Shown: one piece after another, positions 23,186 to 34,799 of the stretch
Layout of the letters: the number at the start of each line of letters is the position of its first letter
Numbering within the stretch: position 1 is the stretch's first letter
DNA from: Eremomyces bilateralis CBS 781.70
Lineage: Eukaryota; Ascomycota; Dothideomycetes; Eremomycetales; Eremomycetaceae
Assembly: GCF_010015585.1 (NCBI RefSeq)
Contig: NW_022985073.1
Location: 924,923 to 988,922, forward strand
Length of the DNA: 64,000 nt
Direction: 5' to 3'
Made by a program: the position numbers and the translations under genes
Notes under the pieces: model-generated
Databases searched by the model: none
What the model saw: only the letters and a program-made list of their open reading frames with translations
What the model was told of the DNA's origin: nothing

Positions 23186-24868
23186 ATGGAATCGGCCCCG
23201 GTGTTATCCACTCCGGATACTCAGATTTTTGATTATGATGTCCAGCCGACGGTGGAACGAACTTCACGGCTTTCTGAAGAGCAACTTCGAATTACCTATG
23301 ATATCCAACGAACCGTGGCGGAGATCAGGAGGCGAAGATGGCATCGAGTTGCGCTTCAATTCCCTGATGCCATGCTGAAGGATGCTCCACGAGTAATTGA
23401 TGCTTTGCAAAAAGACCTCTCGCGTCCTCAGCCGGAGACTCTGGAGGAGGTCGAACAGGGAGAGGATCCACTGGCATCTCAAGTGGCCAGTCTTTCGATC
23501 GCCGACCCAACCGGTACTGAAGTGAAGCTCTTTATTCTTGGAGACACGTCTTATGGCTCATGCTGCGTCGATGAAGTTGCAGCAGAGCACTTGGACGCTG
23601 ATTCGGTCGTTCATTATGGACGAGGATGTCTATCCCCCACTGCCCGACTTCCAGTTCTCCATATTTTCACCGTTCAACCTCTTATACTCGAGTCTGTTAT
23701 ATCAACGTTCAAGATGATTTACCCTGACGCACAGGAAAAGGTCGTTCTGATGGCTGATATGCCGCTCATGACACACCTGGACAAGATATACGCCGAGTTA
23801 CTCGGGCAAGGCTACAAGAACGTGCAGATGACTTCAGTCGTCCACGATCCATCTGCCTTGCTTCCCAACCGGGCACTCCCCACAGCTATCGATTCAGCCG
23901 AAGCGCTTCAAGATTATAGCTTGTTTCATATCGGGGACCCACCTACAGCGCTGCTTCTAACCGTTTCGGCCCGGGCAAAGAACCTCAATATCTATTCAAT
24001 CGATGCCGATGGTTCCACGCTGCCAAGTGTAGCGCAAGGAAACGCATCAGCGACTCTTCGACGTCGGTATGGACTAGTCACGTCGTTGAGTACCGTATCA
24101 GTATTCGGCATTCTCATCAACACTTTGTCCGTCCGCAATTATATGGATATTCTCGAGTACGTCAAGAAGCAAATCGCTGCTGCAGGAAAGAAAAGTTACA
24201 CTTTCGTTGTTGGCAAGATCAATGCTGCTAAAGTGGCAAACTTCAGTGAGATCGGCGGCTGGGTGGTCATTGGATGCTGGGAGAGCAGTCTGATTGAAAA
24301 CCAGGAGTTCTGGAGACCTATCATCACGCCGTTTGAACTAGATATTGTGCTGAAGAGCGATGAAGAACGGGTCTGGACTGGCCAGTGGTCCAGTGACTAT
24401 CAGACTTTGCTTAACAAGGCCCTTGATAGCGAGCAAAAGTCCGAGCACCTCAACGGGACGGAAACCGCATCCAAATCGGCGCAGAACGGCTTCCAAGAAG
24501 ACATATCTGACGATGAGTCGGCACCTCCAGAATTTGATTTGCGGAGCGGCAGATACGTGTCTCATTCGCGGCCAATGGCACCATCGAATGCATCGACCCG
24601 CGCAGACAGGTCGCAAAACGCGCACCCTAATAAATCCAAGTCAACGTCGCTGGTCAAGCGAGCCAATGGCGATATCGCTCAGATTGGAGGAATCGTGTCA
24701 CCTGGAGCAGAATTTCTTCGTGGGAGAGAGTGGCAAGGCCTGGGTAGTGACTTTAATACTGAGCAGGATGGGTTGCCGCTCAGTAGCGAGCTGCAAGGTG
24801 GAGAGATGGAAGAGGGGAGAGGCGGTGTTGCACGTGGCTACTCTGGTGGGAATCTAGAGAAAACATGA
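23186..24868 (+). CDS. DPH2: Diphthamide biosynthesis protein 2
   Basis: A single exon of 560 residues. The Dph1/Dph2 fold is evident from RVALQFPDAML, then LGDTSYGSCCVDEVAAEHL and HYGRGCLSP with conserved cysteines, and near the end of the domain GGWVVIGCWESSLIE. Dph2 partners with the radical enzyme Dph1, using a [4Fe-4S] cluster to begin diphthamide synthesis on translation elongation factor 2. The start was set at ATG 23186 (MESAPVLSTPD); an in-frame ATG 18 codons upstream lies in a weaker context. The C-terminal ~110 residues are disordered-looking and end in a glycine-rich GVARGYSGGN. Cytosolic. Confidence 0.93.
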   Translation: MESAPVLSTPDTQIFDYDVQPTVERTSRLSEEQLRITYDIQRTVAEIRRRRWHRVALQFPDAMLKDAPRVIDALQKDLSRPQPETLEEVEQGEDPLASQVASLSIADPTGTEVKLFILGDTSYGSCCVDEVAAEHLDADSVVHYGRGCLSPTARLPVLHIFTVQPLILESVISTFKMIYPDAQEKVVLMADMPLMTHLDKIYAELLGQGYKNVQMTSVVHDPSALLPNRALPTAIDSAEALQDYSLFHIGDPPTALLLTVSARAKNLNIYSIDADGSTLPSVAQGNASATLRRRYGLVTSLSTVSVFGILINTLSVRNYMDILEYVKKQIAAAGKKSYTFVVGKINAAKVANFSEIGGWVVIGCWESSLIENQEFWRPIITPFELDIVLKSDEERVWTGQWSSDYQTLLNKALDSEQKSEHLNGTETASKSAQNGFQEDISDDESAPPEFDLRSGRYVSHSRPMAPSNASTRADRSQNAHPNKSKSTSLVKRANGDIAQIGGIVSPGAEFLRGREWQGLGSDFNTEQDGLPLSSELQGGEMEEGRGGVARGYSGGNLEKT

Positions 24869-25540
24869 GCTTAAAGTGAGACCAAGTTGGCAACCACCTG
24901 TTCCATTCAGTAGGTAAACTGTGAAACCAAGTTGCTCAAGTGATTAAGGCGCTAGTATTGATGTCGTGTGGGTGAATAGTGAGGACAAAGGATGAGACCG
25001 TGACACGTCAAAATATAGGAGATAGGGAGTGGGGGATATTCACATCTGAGTTGGCATCTTGGGAAGCAATAAGTATGGTCTCTCATGTTCTGCTAACTAA
25101 TGACAAGGACAAAGTTAATAGGCACAAGTAATTACCTGTGCTTAGTAGCACCCCTACTAGGCGCCAAATTCAACAGCAGACGGTGACATTCCCGTATTAT
25201 CGGGTTGTATTCTTGGAGTGTATTATCGGACTATCGGAGACGGGCGGCGTCAGTGAGACTCATTAGAGGGAGGAATTCTTGCCAAGCCTCATGTAGTCAC
25301 GCCCTCACGGTTTGACATGTCCGGGATGCAGTCCGCGAATCGTGAAAGGGACATCCGCAAGGCCTTCTTCACACTTCATACTTCACTGTTCACCGTTTTT
25401 CCATTCCACTCCTACCACCAGATCCCTCACTATTCGACCCTGAATTCAACATTCTCCTATCCATATTCCCGTTCTACTTCCACCGCGTGAGCCTGATTCC
25501 AGCCGTACCCTCACTGATCCCCGATGCCACCGTCAGCTGC
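24869..25540. promoter_or_regulatory. Intergenic gap before F-box-like gene
   Basis: Holds the DPH2 3' region and the promoter of the next gene. The last 150 bp are pyrimidine-rich (CACTTCATACTTCACTGTTCA), typical of a fungal transcription-start leader. An out-of-frame ATG at 25523 could open a short upstream frame. Confidence 0.45.
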
Positions 25541-28387
25541 ATGATCGCCACCGACTCCCGTCCATGTTCGTTACATCGTGAGGACTGTCTCTTGGGGGCG
25601 GAGTTAGCAGAGAGATTTGGGAGGATGGTGCTGAATCCGGACTCCGGAATCCGGGAACCGACCCTCGCTTGTCTAACAGACCCTCAGAATGAAGAGGAGG
25701 AAACGAATGCCGTAGAAAGCGGCATGGCGGCTACGCTGCTGCAACAACGATCACTATTCGAAGATGTCGTGACCACATACCCTCCGATTCTCGAATCTCT
25801 CTTCGCGAACCTCCCGACGACCTCTATTATCGCCCTCTCCAATACTTCGTCCTACCTCCGAGACTTTCTAAGGAAATATCCGCTAGCATGGAGGTCCCTA
25901 TCGTTTCGTTTGCCGCATCCTCTGGTCTCGGGATCGGACAATACGGACAATACCCAGCGGCAGGCCAGGCAGTGTGCGTTCGATGGTCTACTGACCAGAG
26001 TACTTGCGCCAGTCTCTACACGGCTCACGAGTCTCGACCTTTGCAATACCGCCGTTTCTGGGGTCACATTAGTTGCGAGGGTATTGGAGCCTAGGCTCGA
26101 TACTTTGGAGCATCTCTCCGTCCGAGGGTGCAAGAACGTTTCGATCAAATACCACATCCTTCCTTTCCTCCAAAGCTATAGCCCGAAGCACTCCCCGTGG
26201 GCACGACCGGGCGAATTGAAACTCAAGAGTCTGTACACCTACCGCTGCCGACACCACCGCCGCCGCCCTTATCTTCCATCTTCTCTCATTCGAAAAGACT
26301 CTGATTCCGAACCGACCCACGAGCTGATTGAGCTATGTCACGATCTGAACATCTGGACGGATTCCGCATGGTGCACCACCCCAGGCCAACGATGTTTCCG
26401 CCGAAAGAACTACTACACATCTCATGCCACCCCAGGCACCCAGGAGATTTGGGTACCGTTCGATCGCCTCTGGAGATCGCAAAATCGGATCGGGCCCAGT
26501 GCGGAAAGCAAGCCCGGTAAGACTGATAACTGGCGGTTGTGGGAAGATAAAGAAATCGGGTATAATGGGGAGCCGTTGGGAACCGTGGACGAGCCGCATA
26601 AGGGCGAGAGTAAGCTAACTCCCTCGCATCTTCGAACGAGCCATAAGATCTTTGTCGACAATGTCCGATGTGATAAATGCGGGGATCAGATCAACGAGCG
26701 GTGCGAACAATGTAGTGTCCAGATGCACTGCATGGGATGTCGAAGAACCCTTTGCGGGAGTTGCGCGTTCAATCGACCGTTACCCCGGAAGCGCAAGAGA
26801 TCAAGACCTACCCTTCCGCACCTCGATTCTTTCGGCATGCCGTTCTTGCAGAGCGTAAACGTTTCGAGCAATTCCCGGGAGAAGAATCCCAAGTCAAAGA
26901 ACAAGTACTGGTGGGCTCCTGAAACAGTGCGATCACCAAATCATATCAACGAAAATGCGCCATTGGACGACTCGGATTCGGATGACGATGATACCCAGTC
27001 AACGGGCGGTCTCTTTAACAGTCCTGTGAAACTGAGTATGCATTGGTGCTGTCTCGAACCGATTTTCTCGGGCGGAGGTGGCATCGTCTTTCTCGGGCCA
27101 GCCCTGGGTGGAGATGGTGCGGAAAAGATTAGGTCCGTCCCACTTCCAAATGAAAGCCAATACAAGGATCCCGATTTCTCTCCGAAGAAGCGATGGTTCG
27201 CAAAGGAAGCTCTGCAAGACCATGTTCTCTGGCGACCAGGTCTTGACGACGAAGTCGACATTCTGCCTTTCTTGAAACAAGACAAACTCGATCTACAGGC
27301 GACGACCAGTCCTCGAAGTTTATGTCAGGATTGCTTCGACTCAAAGCAATGGCAGGTTAAGTGCAGAGCGTGTATGAAACCCCTTTGCAAAGAACACGAT
27401 TTCCGCGTTCTCAAGATCCGCAAGTGCGGTTTCCGAGACCTTCACACCGAACGAGAGTTTGTCCGCAACTACAGAAAACCGACCGTCCTTGAAATCCCCC
27501 CGTACCATACCATATCCCGACTCCGAGCCCGTGACAGTTCCCCCTCCTCAAATATGGGAAGCATGGACGGCTCCGAAATGGACACGGATGTAGCCACCGA
27601 CTCACGAGCACCGACGCTCATGTCTTCGAGCCAATTCGACGAGCCGATCACAGCGTCACGGGAAACTATCGAAGCACCGAAAGCTGGCAGCTCGGCGCTC
27701 ATCCCCAGGGGACGAATGACCCCTTTACGGCCTCGATCCATGAGCCTGAGCGGCTTCGGTGGGGAATCGCCATATCGGTCACGGCAGACGCAATATACAG
27801 GGTTGAACGAAGATAACCCGCTCCCATGTAGTCCTCGACACCCTGTACAGTGGGAAGGGTGCGGGTCGTACTTCTGCCAGCAGCAGCGGCCGATGGGGGA
27901 TACAAGGGCAAGATGCATGGCTATGGTGCGTGAATGCACGGAATGCAAAGTTCACGTTTGTCAGGTAAGTGTCATCCTACTGGATGGTAGCATTCTCTCA
28001 AACTCGTACCAATCGCTAACAATATTACAGGATTGCTCTATGAATATACCCCGCTGCAGCTGCCAGTTCTGCATGATGAACTACTATTGTCCCAACTGCA
28101 CGCAGAAACCGGGCGTGCGGGCGCGATGCCGCAAAGAGGCCGAGGAGGAGGAGAGGTGCTTGCTGGAAGCCCAAGCGCGAGCTAGAAAGACTAATGAAGC
28201 GGAGGAGCGGAAGAAAGCCGATGAGCTAGTCGAGGCGGTGGCTTGGCTGTTCACTTCGTTGGAGGATAGCCAAGCACAGGGCGAAGAGCCCGGCCCAGCC
28301 CAGGATGCCGGCTTGAACGGGCTAGAGGATGGCGTGGTGGAGGTACTTGATGAGATGCAGGCCACGTACGGGGGTGCCCCGCAATGA
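25541..28387 (+). CDS. F-box-like, cysteine-rich protein
   Basis: Two exons, 25541..27964 and 28031..28387; 927 residues after splicing. Residues ~60-220 look like an F-box followed by short leucine-rich repeats (LFANLPTTSIIALSNTS, LTSLDLCNTAV, LEHLSVRGCKNV). Several cysteine clusters follow: CDKCGDQINERCEQCSVQMHC, then LCQDCFDSKQWQVKCRACMKPLC, then a terminal CSCQFCMMNYYCPNC. The tail is a charged coiled coil. The arrangement suggests an SCF-type ubiquitin-ligase adaptor with metal-binding modules, but I cannot name a characterised orthologue. The 66-nt intron has GTAAGT, GCTAAC and TTACAG yet is a multiple of three and stop-free, so retention would add 22 residues. Confidence 0.7.
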   Translation: MIATDSRPCSLHREDCLLGAELAERFGRMVLNPDSGIREPTLACLTDPQNEEEETNAVESGMAATLLQQRSLFEDVVTTYPPILESLFANLPTTSIIALSNTSSYLRDFLRKYPLAWRSLSFRLPHPLVSGSDNTDNTQRQARQCAFDGLLTRVLAPVSTRLTSLDLCNTAVSGVTLVARVLEPRLDTLEHLSVRGCKNVSIKYHILPFLQSYSPKHSPWARPGELKLKSLYTYRCRHHRRRPYLPSSLIRKDSDSEPTHELIELCHDLNIWTDSAWCTTPGQRCFRRKNYYTSHATPGTQEIWVPFDRLWRSQNRIGPSAESKPGKTDNWRLWEDKEIGYNGEPLGTVDEPHKGESKLTPSHLRTSHKIFVDNVRCDKCGDQINERCEQCSVQMHCMGCRRTLCGSCAFNRPLPRKRKRSRPTLPHLDSFGMPFLQSVNVSSNSREKNPKSKNKYWWAPETVRSPNHINENAPLDDSDSDDDDTQSTGGLFNSPVKLSMHWCCLEPIFSGGGGIVFLGPALGGDGAEKIRSVPLPNESQYKDPDFSPKKRWFAKEALQDHVLWRPGLDDEVDILPFLKQDKLDLQATTSPRSLCQDCFDSKQWQVKCRACMKPLCKEHDFRVLKIRKCGFRDLHTEREFVRNYRKPTVLEIPPYHTISRLRARDSSPSSNMGSMDGSEMDTDVATDSRAPTLMSSSQFDEPITASRETIEAPKAGSSALIPRGRMTPLRPRSMSLSGFGGESPYRSRQTQYTGLNEDNPLPCSPRHPVQWEGCGSYFCQQQRPMGDTRARCMAMVRECTECKVHVCQVSVILLDGSILSNSYQSLTILQDCSMNIPRCSCQFCMMNYYCPNCTQKPGVRARCRKEAEEEERCLLEAQARARKTNEAEERKKADELVEAVAWLFTSLEDSQAQGEEPGPAQDAGLNGLEDGVVEVLDEMQATYGGAPQ

Positions 28388-28711
28388 TGTGCATTTTCTC
28401 GGGTCACGATACTGTATAGCATAATTATACATACTATTGTTAATTGTTCGGTCTAAATGAAAGGATCGGACTCTTCCGATATATTCAAGTTCCGTCCCTA
28501 AAGTATCCAACTATTCCGCCATCGTCTTTCCAGCAATAGTCGCTGTACTCCTGATTTCCAGTTCAGACTTTGTGGCGGTGGCGTCAAGGCGTCCCCTGAG
28601 GGACGGGGCCCAACAACCGAACTTTAAGTCTCAATGGTTACAGTAATCCAACCAAGACAGGTGCTGTGCATCCTGTAAATCTGCCTATCCGTCATCATCG
28701 GTGATGAAATA
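28388..28711. other. Intergenic gap (324 bp)
   Basis: 3' region of the F-box-like gene, running into the kinase relic. Nothing recognised. Confidence 0.45.
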
Positions 28712-29440
28712 ATGCTTCGAACAGCTGTCCGGATGGCCTCCGCTCCCTCTGAGCTGATAAGTGCCACTGGACGACGATATCGATTAGAAAAGTTCTTGCA
28801 AGATAAACCACATGTTGGCCGTGCCTGGTTGGAAACATTAAGCTATGTTACCCGCTTATGGTATAACTATCTACATCATAGGCTAACGACATCTCAGATC
28901 TGAAGAGGACAATTTCTCCCTCAAGGATATACCGGAGTCCATTTTTGCTGCGTTCAACAATATTATCCTGCCCCGACTTCAGGAGAAGCATCAGCATGCA
29001 TTTGACTTCCCTTCGGTGCCATCCCGAATCAACCAACATTGGTCGACAAGTATTTTACTAGTGACTTATTGAAGCTTGTCAGAATGCAGATTTCGATGCG
29101 ATCGAGGAAACAAATAATTCATGCTATTTTGAGAGGGATTGCTGAATTGCATGACCAAGATGTTGTCCACTTACATATTGAGACTAATTGCTATATAGAC
29201 TTATTGACCGGAGCCAATCATACCCAGATATCAAAGCCTAATAACAATATGGTCAACTTCGACCAGGTTGGCCAAGAAGTGGTGATCAAGCTAGTTCAAC
29301 TTATCGACTTCGAGAACGCAGGTTACCTGCCCAAGCTCAGGTGTATTAAGGAAATGTTAACTTGCCAAGTAATGATAACTAATTGAGAGGCTGCTGAGAT
29401 GTGTCCCCAACACGAGCTTTGACCCCAACCACCCAACGCT
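28712..29440 (+). pseudogene. N-terminal half of a decayed fungal protein-kinase gene
   Basis: Pieces in more than one frame match a fungal kinase-like family: GRRYRLEKFLQ (opening strand), DKYFTSDLLKLV, RGIAELHDQDVVHLHIETN (catalytic loop) and VQLIDFENAGYLPKLRCIK (metal-binding/activation region). In active kinases the loop reads H-x-D-x-K-x-x-x-N; here it is HLHIETN, so Asp and Lys are gone. Frames shift after the first lobe and again near NDN, where a TAA stands in place of the family Trp. The local DNA is AT-rich, and Trp-to-stop changes fit G-to-A decay such as RIP, though I cannot measure this. The missing C-lobe lies at 34.8-35.2 kb on the same strand. Confidence 0.75.
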
Positions 29441-29603
29441 AGTAATAATGGAAATTAATCGCCCAATTTAGCCTAGCGCATGACGTTCCAAAGCAGCCTC
29501 ACGACGCGTTCGCGTCAGGTATCACAACTTAAGTACCAACTGTACCTGTACCTGTTCTCCTGGCCACATATCCGGCCTGCGTATTGTGGTCTAAGGCATT
29601 TCT

Positions 29604-31938
29604 CTAATGCGCAAACCTAAAGTCCAACCTTTTATTGCCCCTATCCTGTCGTCCTTCGGCCTCCAAATAAGCGTCCCTCTCGTCCTTGTCCATCTTGTTC
29701 CATTTCTCATCCTTCGACTTATTCCTCCACACATAATAAGACTTGACCAGTGGATACAGTACGATATTCATACAGCATATAGCAAGCAACTGGCGGTTTC
29801 CACGTTGATACCGCGGGGCATCGTCCATCCTGTATATATTCGCCGAGATCATGACGGATCCCTGCACGAACATGTTGTAACAAGCGGCTGATACGGTGCG
29901 CGTGCGTACGGTGTTGCTGTTCCGAGAGTTCCAGCCAACCTGGATCGCATGGGCTGAGATGATACGTCAGTTCAGTATCACGACAGATACGATCCTCACT
30001 GTGTTGTCGGATAGATATCGGGGAAGAACAGTGTATCGCGAACGTACCATTTGGATAGGCAAGCAGAAGGGAGGTCACCGCCCATATTGTCCACCGACTC
30101 ACTTTCGTGGTGTCGACAATATTGAGATAGATGAGGAAGGGAAGAATCCAGATCTGCCCGGCTAGCGCCGTGAAGGCCAATTGTCCCCATGTCTCGGCTA
30201 CAACAGTGATGGCAAACATTGCGATGACTAACAATAAAAAGTCAGAATTTCCGGAGGCATTAGTCAAAGGAGATTAAGCTTACTATGCAAAACGGTATAA
30301 GGGATGGTTAACAGATTTGTTTCAAAGGTGTTAAACCCAAGTCCTCTCAGAGACAGTGTAAGGTATATCTGCTGGGGAATTGAAGGTATCTGGAAGGTGA
30401 GCCCCAGGATGTACATTGGCCTGTATCCTGGATGAGAAATAATTCGTTCAGTATCTTCTGCAGAATGAAAACATACCATAAGTCATAGTCCTTCAGACTC
30501 TGCCAGAGTAGCTTCGGGGTCACAGGCTGTCGGTTATGCATACTTCCTTTGGTGGGATCATCGCGAATCACACGGTTGATGATGATTTTCTCCTCCCTGT
30601 AACATGATGGTAAGTGAAGGGTACTATTTGATGTGAGACGGGTCATACCGTTCGGTGAACCACCCCTTCTTCCCACGGAACCAACTTGCTGTCTGCGCCG
30701 GCCCAGCAGGCATGAGGGCAAACGAAAATATGCCAACTACCAAGGTAAGGAGACCCTATATCATTTAATGAGCATTAGAAATAAGAAGATCCAGTCGAGA
30801 AGGCTTACCTCGATGAGGAACAGCCACCGCCAGCCACTGTGCCCCCCTACACCTCTCATTCGTAGGATGCCAAACGCCAATATTGCACTCATGATATCTG
30901 CAATGCTCATCGCGGCCCAGAAGAAGCTAAGGCGGATAGAAAGCTCATGGTGTTTGTAAAAGTATGACAAGTACAAAATAACCTGACATGTTTAGCGCTA
31001 CTGCAGAACGACTGAGTCCGAATGCCCACATCAGGGATGAATCCTCCTTGCAACATTCCCAACAACACTCGGGTGGCCAAAAAAGACGCACGTCCGTTAA
31101 GCCAAAACTGTGAGGCTGCAACGATACTCCAGAGCACCAGTTGTGCGGGAATCCATCGGTCAGGGCCAACCCATTTCGAAACAAGTTGAGATGGGAGCTC
31201 CGCAAGCAGGAAGCTAACCCTAGTCACCGTGTTCCCCAGATTGAAGTCTACGTCCATTAGAAAAGGACGAACACTTTGACCATGAAGCGACATACCATTT
31301 GTAGTCAGATGCAAATCCCCCAGGAAGTTGTCCGTCAACGCCTGCCCGAGATTGGAACGATCGATCTCTAGCGCCATGAACATAATGCAGACCCATCCCA
31401 TAATCAGCAAATCGACCCTGCGAACCAGTTTGTACTCCTCTCCCCAGGTCCAGCGGAACTACGACCACTGGAGTGAGCACAGTAATGAAAGGAGCTGAAA
31501 GTGGACGGCTCTCACCAGCGGGTCGAAGCGGTGGATGTTTTCCCTACTTATGTCAACATCTGCCGCTCTAGAGGGGATTGAGAAAGTCTACCAGTCATCT
31601 CTTGGCTGGTATTTGTTGGCTGTTTCAGCATGATCATATACAGAACGCTGCGAGGTATTAGGACCAAGAGAATAGTCCAAATGGAAGGGATGGTTGACCT
31701 GAGTAGCAATGGCATCCGGATCGAGTTTAACGCTTCGCTGCCACCAAAACCGCTATACAATGCTTAGGAATGGTTTGACAATCGGATTTGTTGACCATAC
31801 CTTCAGTTGTGGAGGAACACCAAGCGGAGGAACATTGTCGTCCACGGGATGTTCAGTGACATTGGGTTCCTTGCCATCGATATCAGTGAGCGATGAGTCT
31901 GACCGGTCAACGGAGCGTTGCACAAGCACTGTGGGCAT
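29604..31938 (-). CDS. MFS transporter, anion:cation symporter (allantoate permease/Dal5-like)
   Basis: Eleven exons: 31801..31938, 31592..31752, 31516..31543, 31296..31458, 31030..31247, 30809..30982, 30649..30755, 30477..30596, 30284..30420, 30048..30227 and 29604..29953; 591 residues with every junction in frame. The ACS signature is clear: [23 protein letters not shown] and [18 protein letters not shown], then the [20 protein letters not shown] helix built across the exon 5-6 splice. The C-terminal half contains [17 protein letters not shown]. The family carries organic anions; yeast members include sulfonate and cysteine transporters. Head-to-head with the sulfonate dioxygenase, so uptake of an alkanesulfonate is the best guess (inference). 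Plasma membrane. It lies between two kinase relic halves. Confidence 0.88.
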
Positions 31939-33231
31939 CTTGACGAAAAGCGACTGAGATTAAGGAAGGAATAACCTGTTCCAACTGGCTCAGGGGACAT
32001 ATATCCGGCACAATAGTACATCCATGAAGTTAATATAAACGGAGGGAACAGGAAAACGAGTTGCCCTGGATGCGCTTGGGACGACTATGTCGTCGATAGT
32101 GATGTGCTATGGCATAATTGCTTGAAAGGGGTGTTAAAATGCCAATCATATGGTATTCGCTTCGAAAATAGAGTTGTCGCATGCCCATGATGCAACTTAT
32201 TCTAGCCCTTCCAGCGAATTCAAGGGATCTGGCAGTCCTGGGACAGACTTGGGGTCGATTACGAGCGATTATGAATGGCTCACATTACCCCAGTGACAAC
32301 CTCCGCCGCCCAACCGGGTCTCCCTTCTGGGGTAGGAATCGATGGCTCTGGGGTGAAACGTTCAGAGACCATGAATCGCCAACCCGATGGTGGAAGAGGT
32401 GCATATTCACACTTAGCAGAGAACCACCATAGCACGTCTATGCACGCTATCCTGGAGGTCGCCCAATGACGATCCTTCTAGGTGTAAGAGCTGCAGGTAT
32501 GCACCAATGGTAAAGGCCATAACCACCGTCACTGCAGAGGCCCTTGTATTGTTGTTGTTGCGTTGGAGCACGGATTGCGACATAATCCAAAGAAGAAAGT
32601 AAGAAACGTGTGGAAAGGGTAATGACGGTCACGTGCTTCTCTCAACCCGTGATTGTGGCACTACCCCTTGAAACTTGGCTCCACAGGTATTATTGATGCT
32701 CATAACAATCGCATTCTTTCTATTACCTAAGTTTTCGTTGGATTGCGAAGAGTCCAGGGGCCATGGCAGGCACAAAAGTATCGTGCTCCGTATAACCTGG
32801 ACCATCAGCAGTTCAGCACATTTACCCCACGTACCCCGCTCAATGAATTTTTTGGATGAAGCATAAGATACTCTAAAATAATAAATCAAGGCTTTAAGAT
32901 AAGATTAATGGACTTGATTCGATGGATGGTGTAGTCATCCTGCCCCAGAATGGCGCAACGGATCAGGAACATGCGTGATCGTCTAGGATCTATCTGCCAT
33001 GACTAGGCTTGTCTAATGCGACATCTTACACATCAACGATGGATGGACAACAAATGGACAATAGTAAAGTGCGTGATCGGTAAGCTGCATTCGACAATAT
33101 GCTGCGGTTTTGAAAATGTCCTAAATATCCGAAAGGATGGATAAAATCAGGACTCGAAGACACCGCAAACGAAGGTAGAAACACTCAGATTACACATTGA
33201 ACCCATTTAACAAAGGAACAATTCAGCAAAT
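31939..33231. promoter_or_regulatory. Divergent promoter of the transporter/dioxygenase pair
   Basis: 1.29 kb between two head-to-head starts. A CACGTG E-box, the core site of the sulfur regulator partner Cbf1 in yeast, occurs at 32630-32635; one such hexamer could arise by chance. No protein-like frame or transposon end was recognised. Confidence 0.4.
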
Positions 33232-34498
33232 ATGGCACCCTCAGCAGTTGTGGCACCCCCAGTGACGGAACAGGAGGTTCCAATTGTTACAAAAGGCAGA
33301 CCGCAGCCGTTGAAATCGTCGGGCCTTCTCGATCAATTCGAGCAATTCGATGTAACTCCAGTCATCGGCACGGAGTTCTCAACGGCCAACTTGGTCGAGT
33401 GGATTAATTCTCCAAATGCGGATGAACTCTTGAAGGAGTTGGCCGTAAAAAGAAAGCACCCTATACCAATACACACGTGCTCTAGACTAATGGACTCGCA
33501 GTCTCCCAGCGCGGTGTGGTATTTTTCCGTGCCCAAGACAGCCTCACGAACGATATTCAGAAAGTATTGGTTCAGCGACTCGGTGAACTGTCGGGAAAGC
33601 CGAAAACCTCGGGCCTGCACATTCACCCGATGTCGAACACTGGCCGGGAGGGTGGAGGAACCGATCCGGAGATCACCACGATCAGCTCTGTCCAGCTCAA
33701 GAAGTTTTACAGCCAAGCTGCAGATCAAGGACTCCGCGGAAAGACACTGAGCGCTGAACTGTGGCATTCGGATATCGCCTTTGAGCCAGTCCCGGCTGAT
33801 TACACCTCGCTTCGACTCGTTGAGCTACCCAAGACGGGAGGAGGTGAGAGGGACCCATATTCTCGCCAGAGGTGGTGCTAACAGCCATGATAGATACTTT
33901 ATGGGCATCCGGATACGAGATCTACGACCGTATCAGTGAGCCATACCAGAAGTTCCTTGAGGGTCTCACGTGCACATTCGCTCAACCGGGATTCAACGCC
34001 GCTGCTGCTCGCGGTGGCTTCGAGATCTATGACAAGCCTCGCGGCGCACCCGAAAACGTTGGTACCCTGTTGCAGGCGGTGCATCCCGTTGTGAGGACCA
34101 ACCCTGTGACTGGCTGGAAGAGTATTTTCCCCGTCGGAGACCATATCAAGCAAATCAATGGCGTGACGGAAGACGAGTCCAAGGCCCTCCTTAGCTGGTT
34201 CTTGGACTTGGTATACAAGAACCACGACCTGCAGGTCCGCCTCAAGTGGAAGAACCCCAACGATATTGGTAAACATCCCGTATTTCCAAAGAAGACGGGG
34301 CTCGGAGCTGACATATGACTAGCGATCTGGGACAACAGAAGCGTCTTCCATAGTGCAACCTTCGATTATGACGGTCAGGGTGAGCGTTTCGGTAACCGGG
34401 CGGTGGGATTGGGTGAGCGCCCATACTTTGATCCCAATAGTAAGTCACGCAGGGAAGCTCTGGGTCAGAATTCTCCTGGTGATAAGATTGTGGTATGA
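33232..34498 (+). CDS. TauD/JLP1-type Fe(II)/2-oxoglutarate sulfonate dioxygenase
   Basis: Exons 33232..33444, 33510..33843, 33894..34268 and 34323..34498; 365 residues. The metal triad is visible: WHSDIAFE gives His157 and Asp159, and SVFHSATFDY gives His317. Arginines in GERFGNRAVGLGERP would bind 2-oxoglutarate. The opening block (LDQFEQFDVTPVIGTEF) matches fungal taurine/alkanesulfonate dioxygenases. The enzyme releases sulfite from sulfonates for use as a sulfur source. The first intron is awkward: donor GTAAAA at phase 0 requires the acceptor CCCAG at 33509, which drops about four residues compared with relatives; using the earlier CGCAG would break the frame. Other introns are clean. 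Cytosolic. Confidence 0.85.
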
Positions 34499-34799
34499 CC
34501 GAGTCCGTGAAAATGTCCGGAGCTTATTCGCGGCTTTGCCAGTCCGCAGCCATCTATTCTTCTTAAACCGATTAGTGAGACAAATTGAATTATGGTAATG
34601 AAATAATAGCCTTTGAACTTAGTCCCGTGTGTAGTTGAAAGTGTAGAATAGCGAGCCTATAGAAATCTTGATTAGTAGTTCACGAATGGGGTAGCCCATC
34701 AGAGTATTTCATTGAGCATCTCGGTGCATTAAAGCAAACTATGAGGAACGATTTAAGGCGGGTTTTGGAAGGAAAAGAACAAAAATCAGATCAAGGGAC
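34499..34799. other. Intergenic gap (301 bp)
   Basis: 3' region of the dioxygenase gene, leading into the kinase C-lobe relic. AT-rich; no other feature seen. Confidence 0.4.

Noticed and set aside
25487-25540. Earlier start for the F-box-like protein
   Set aside because: The codon at 25487 is GTG; the first in-frame ATG is 25541.
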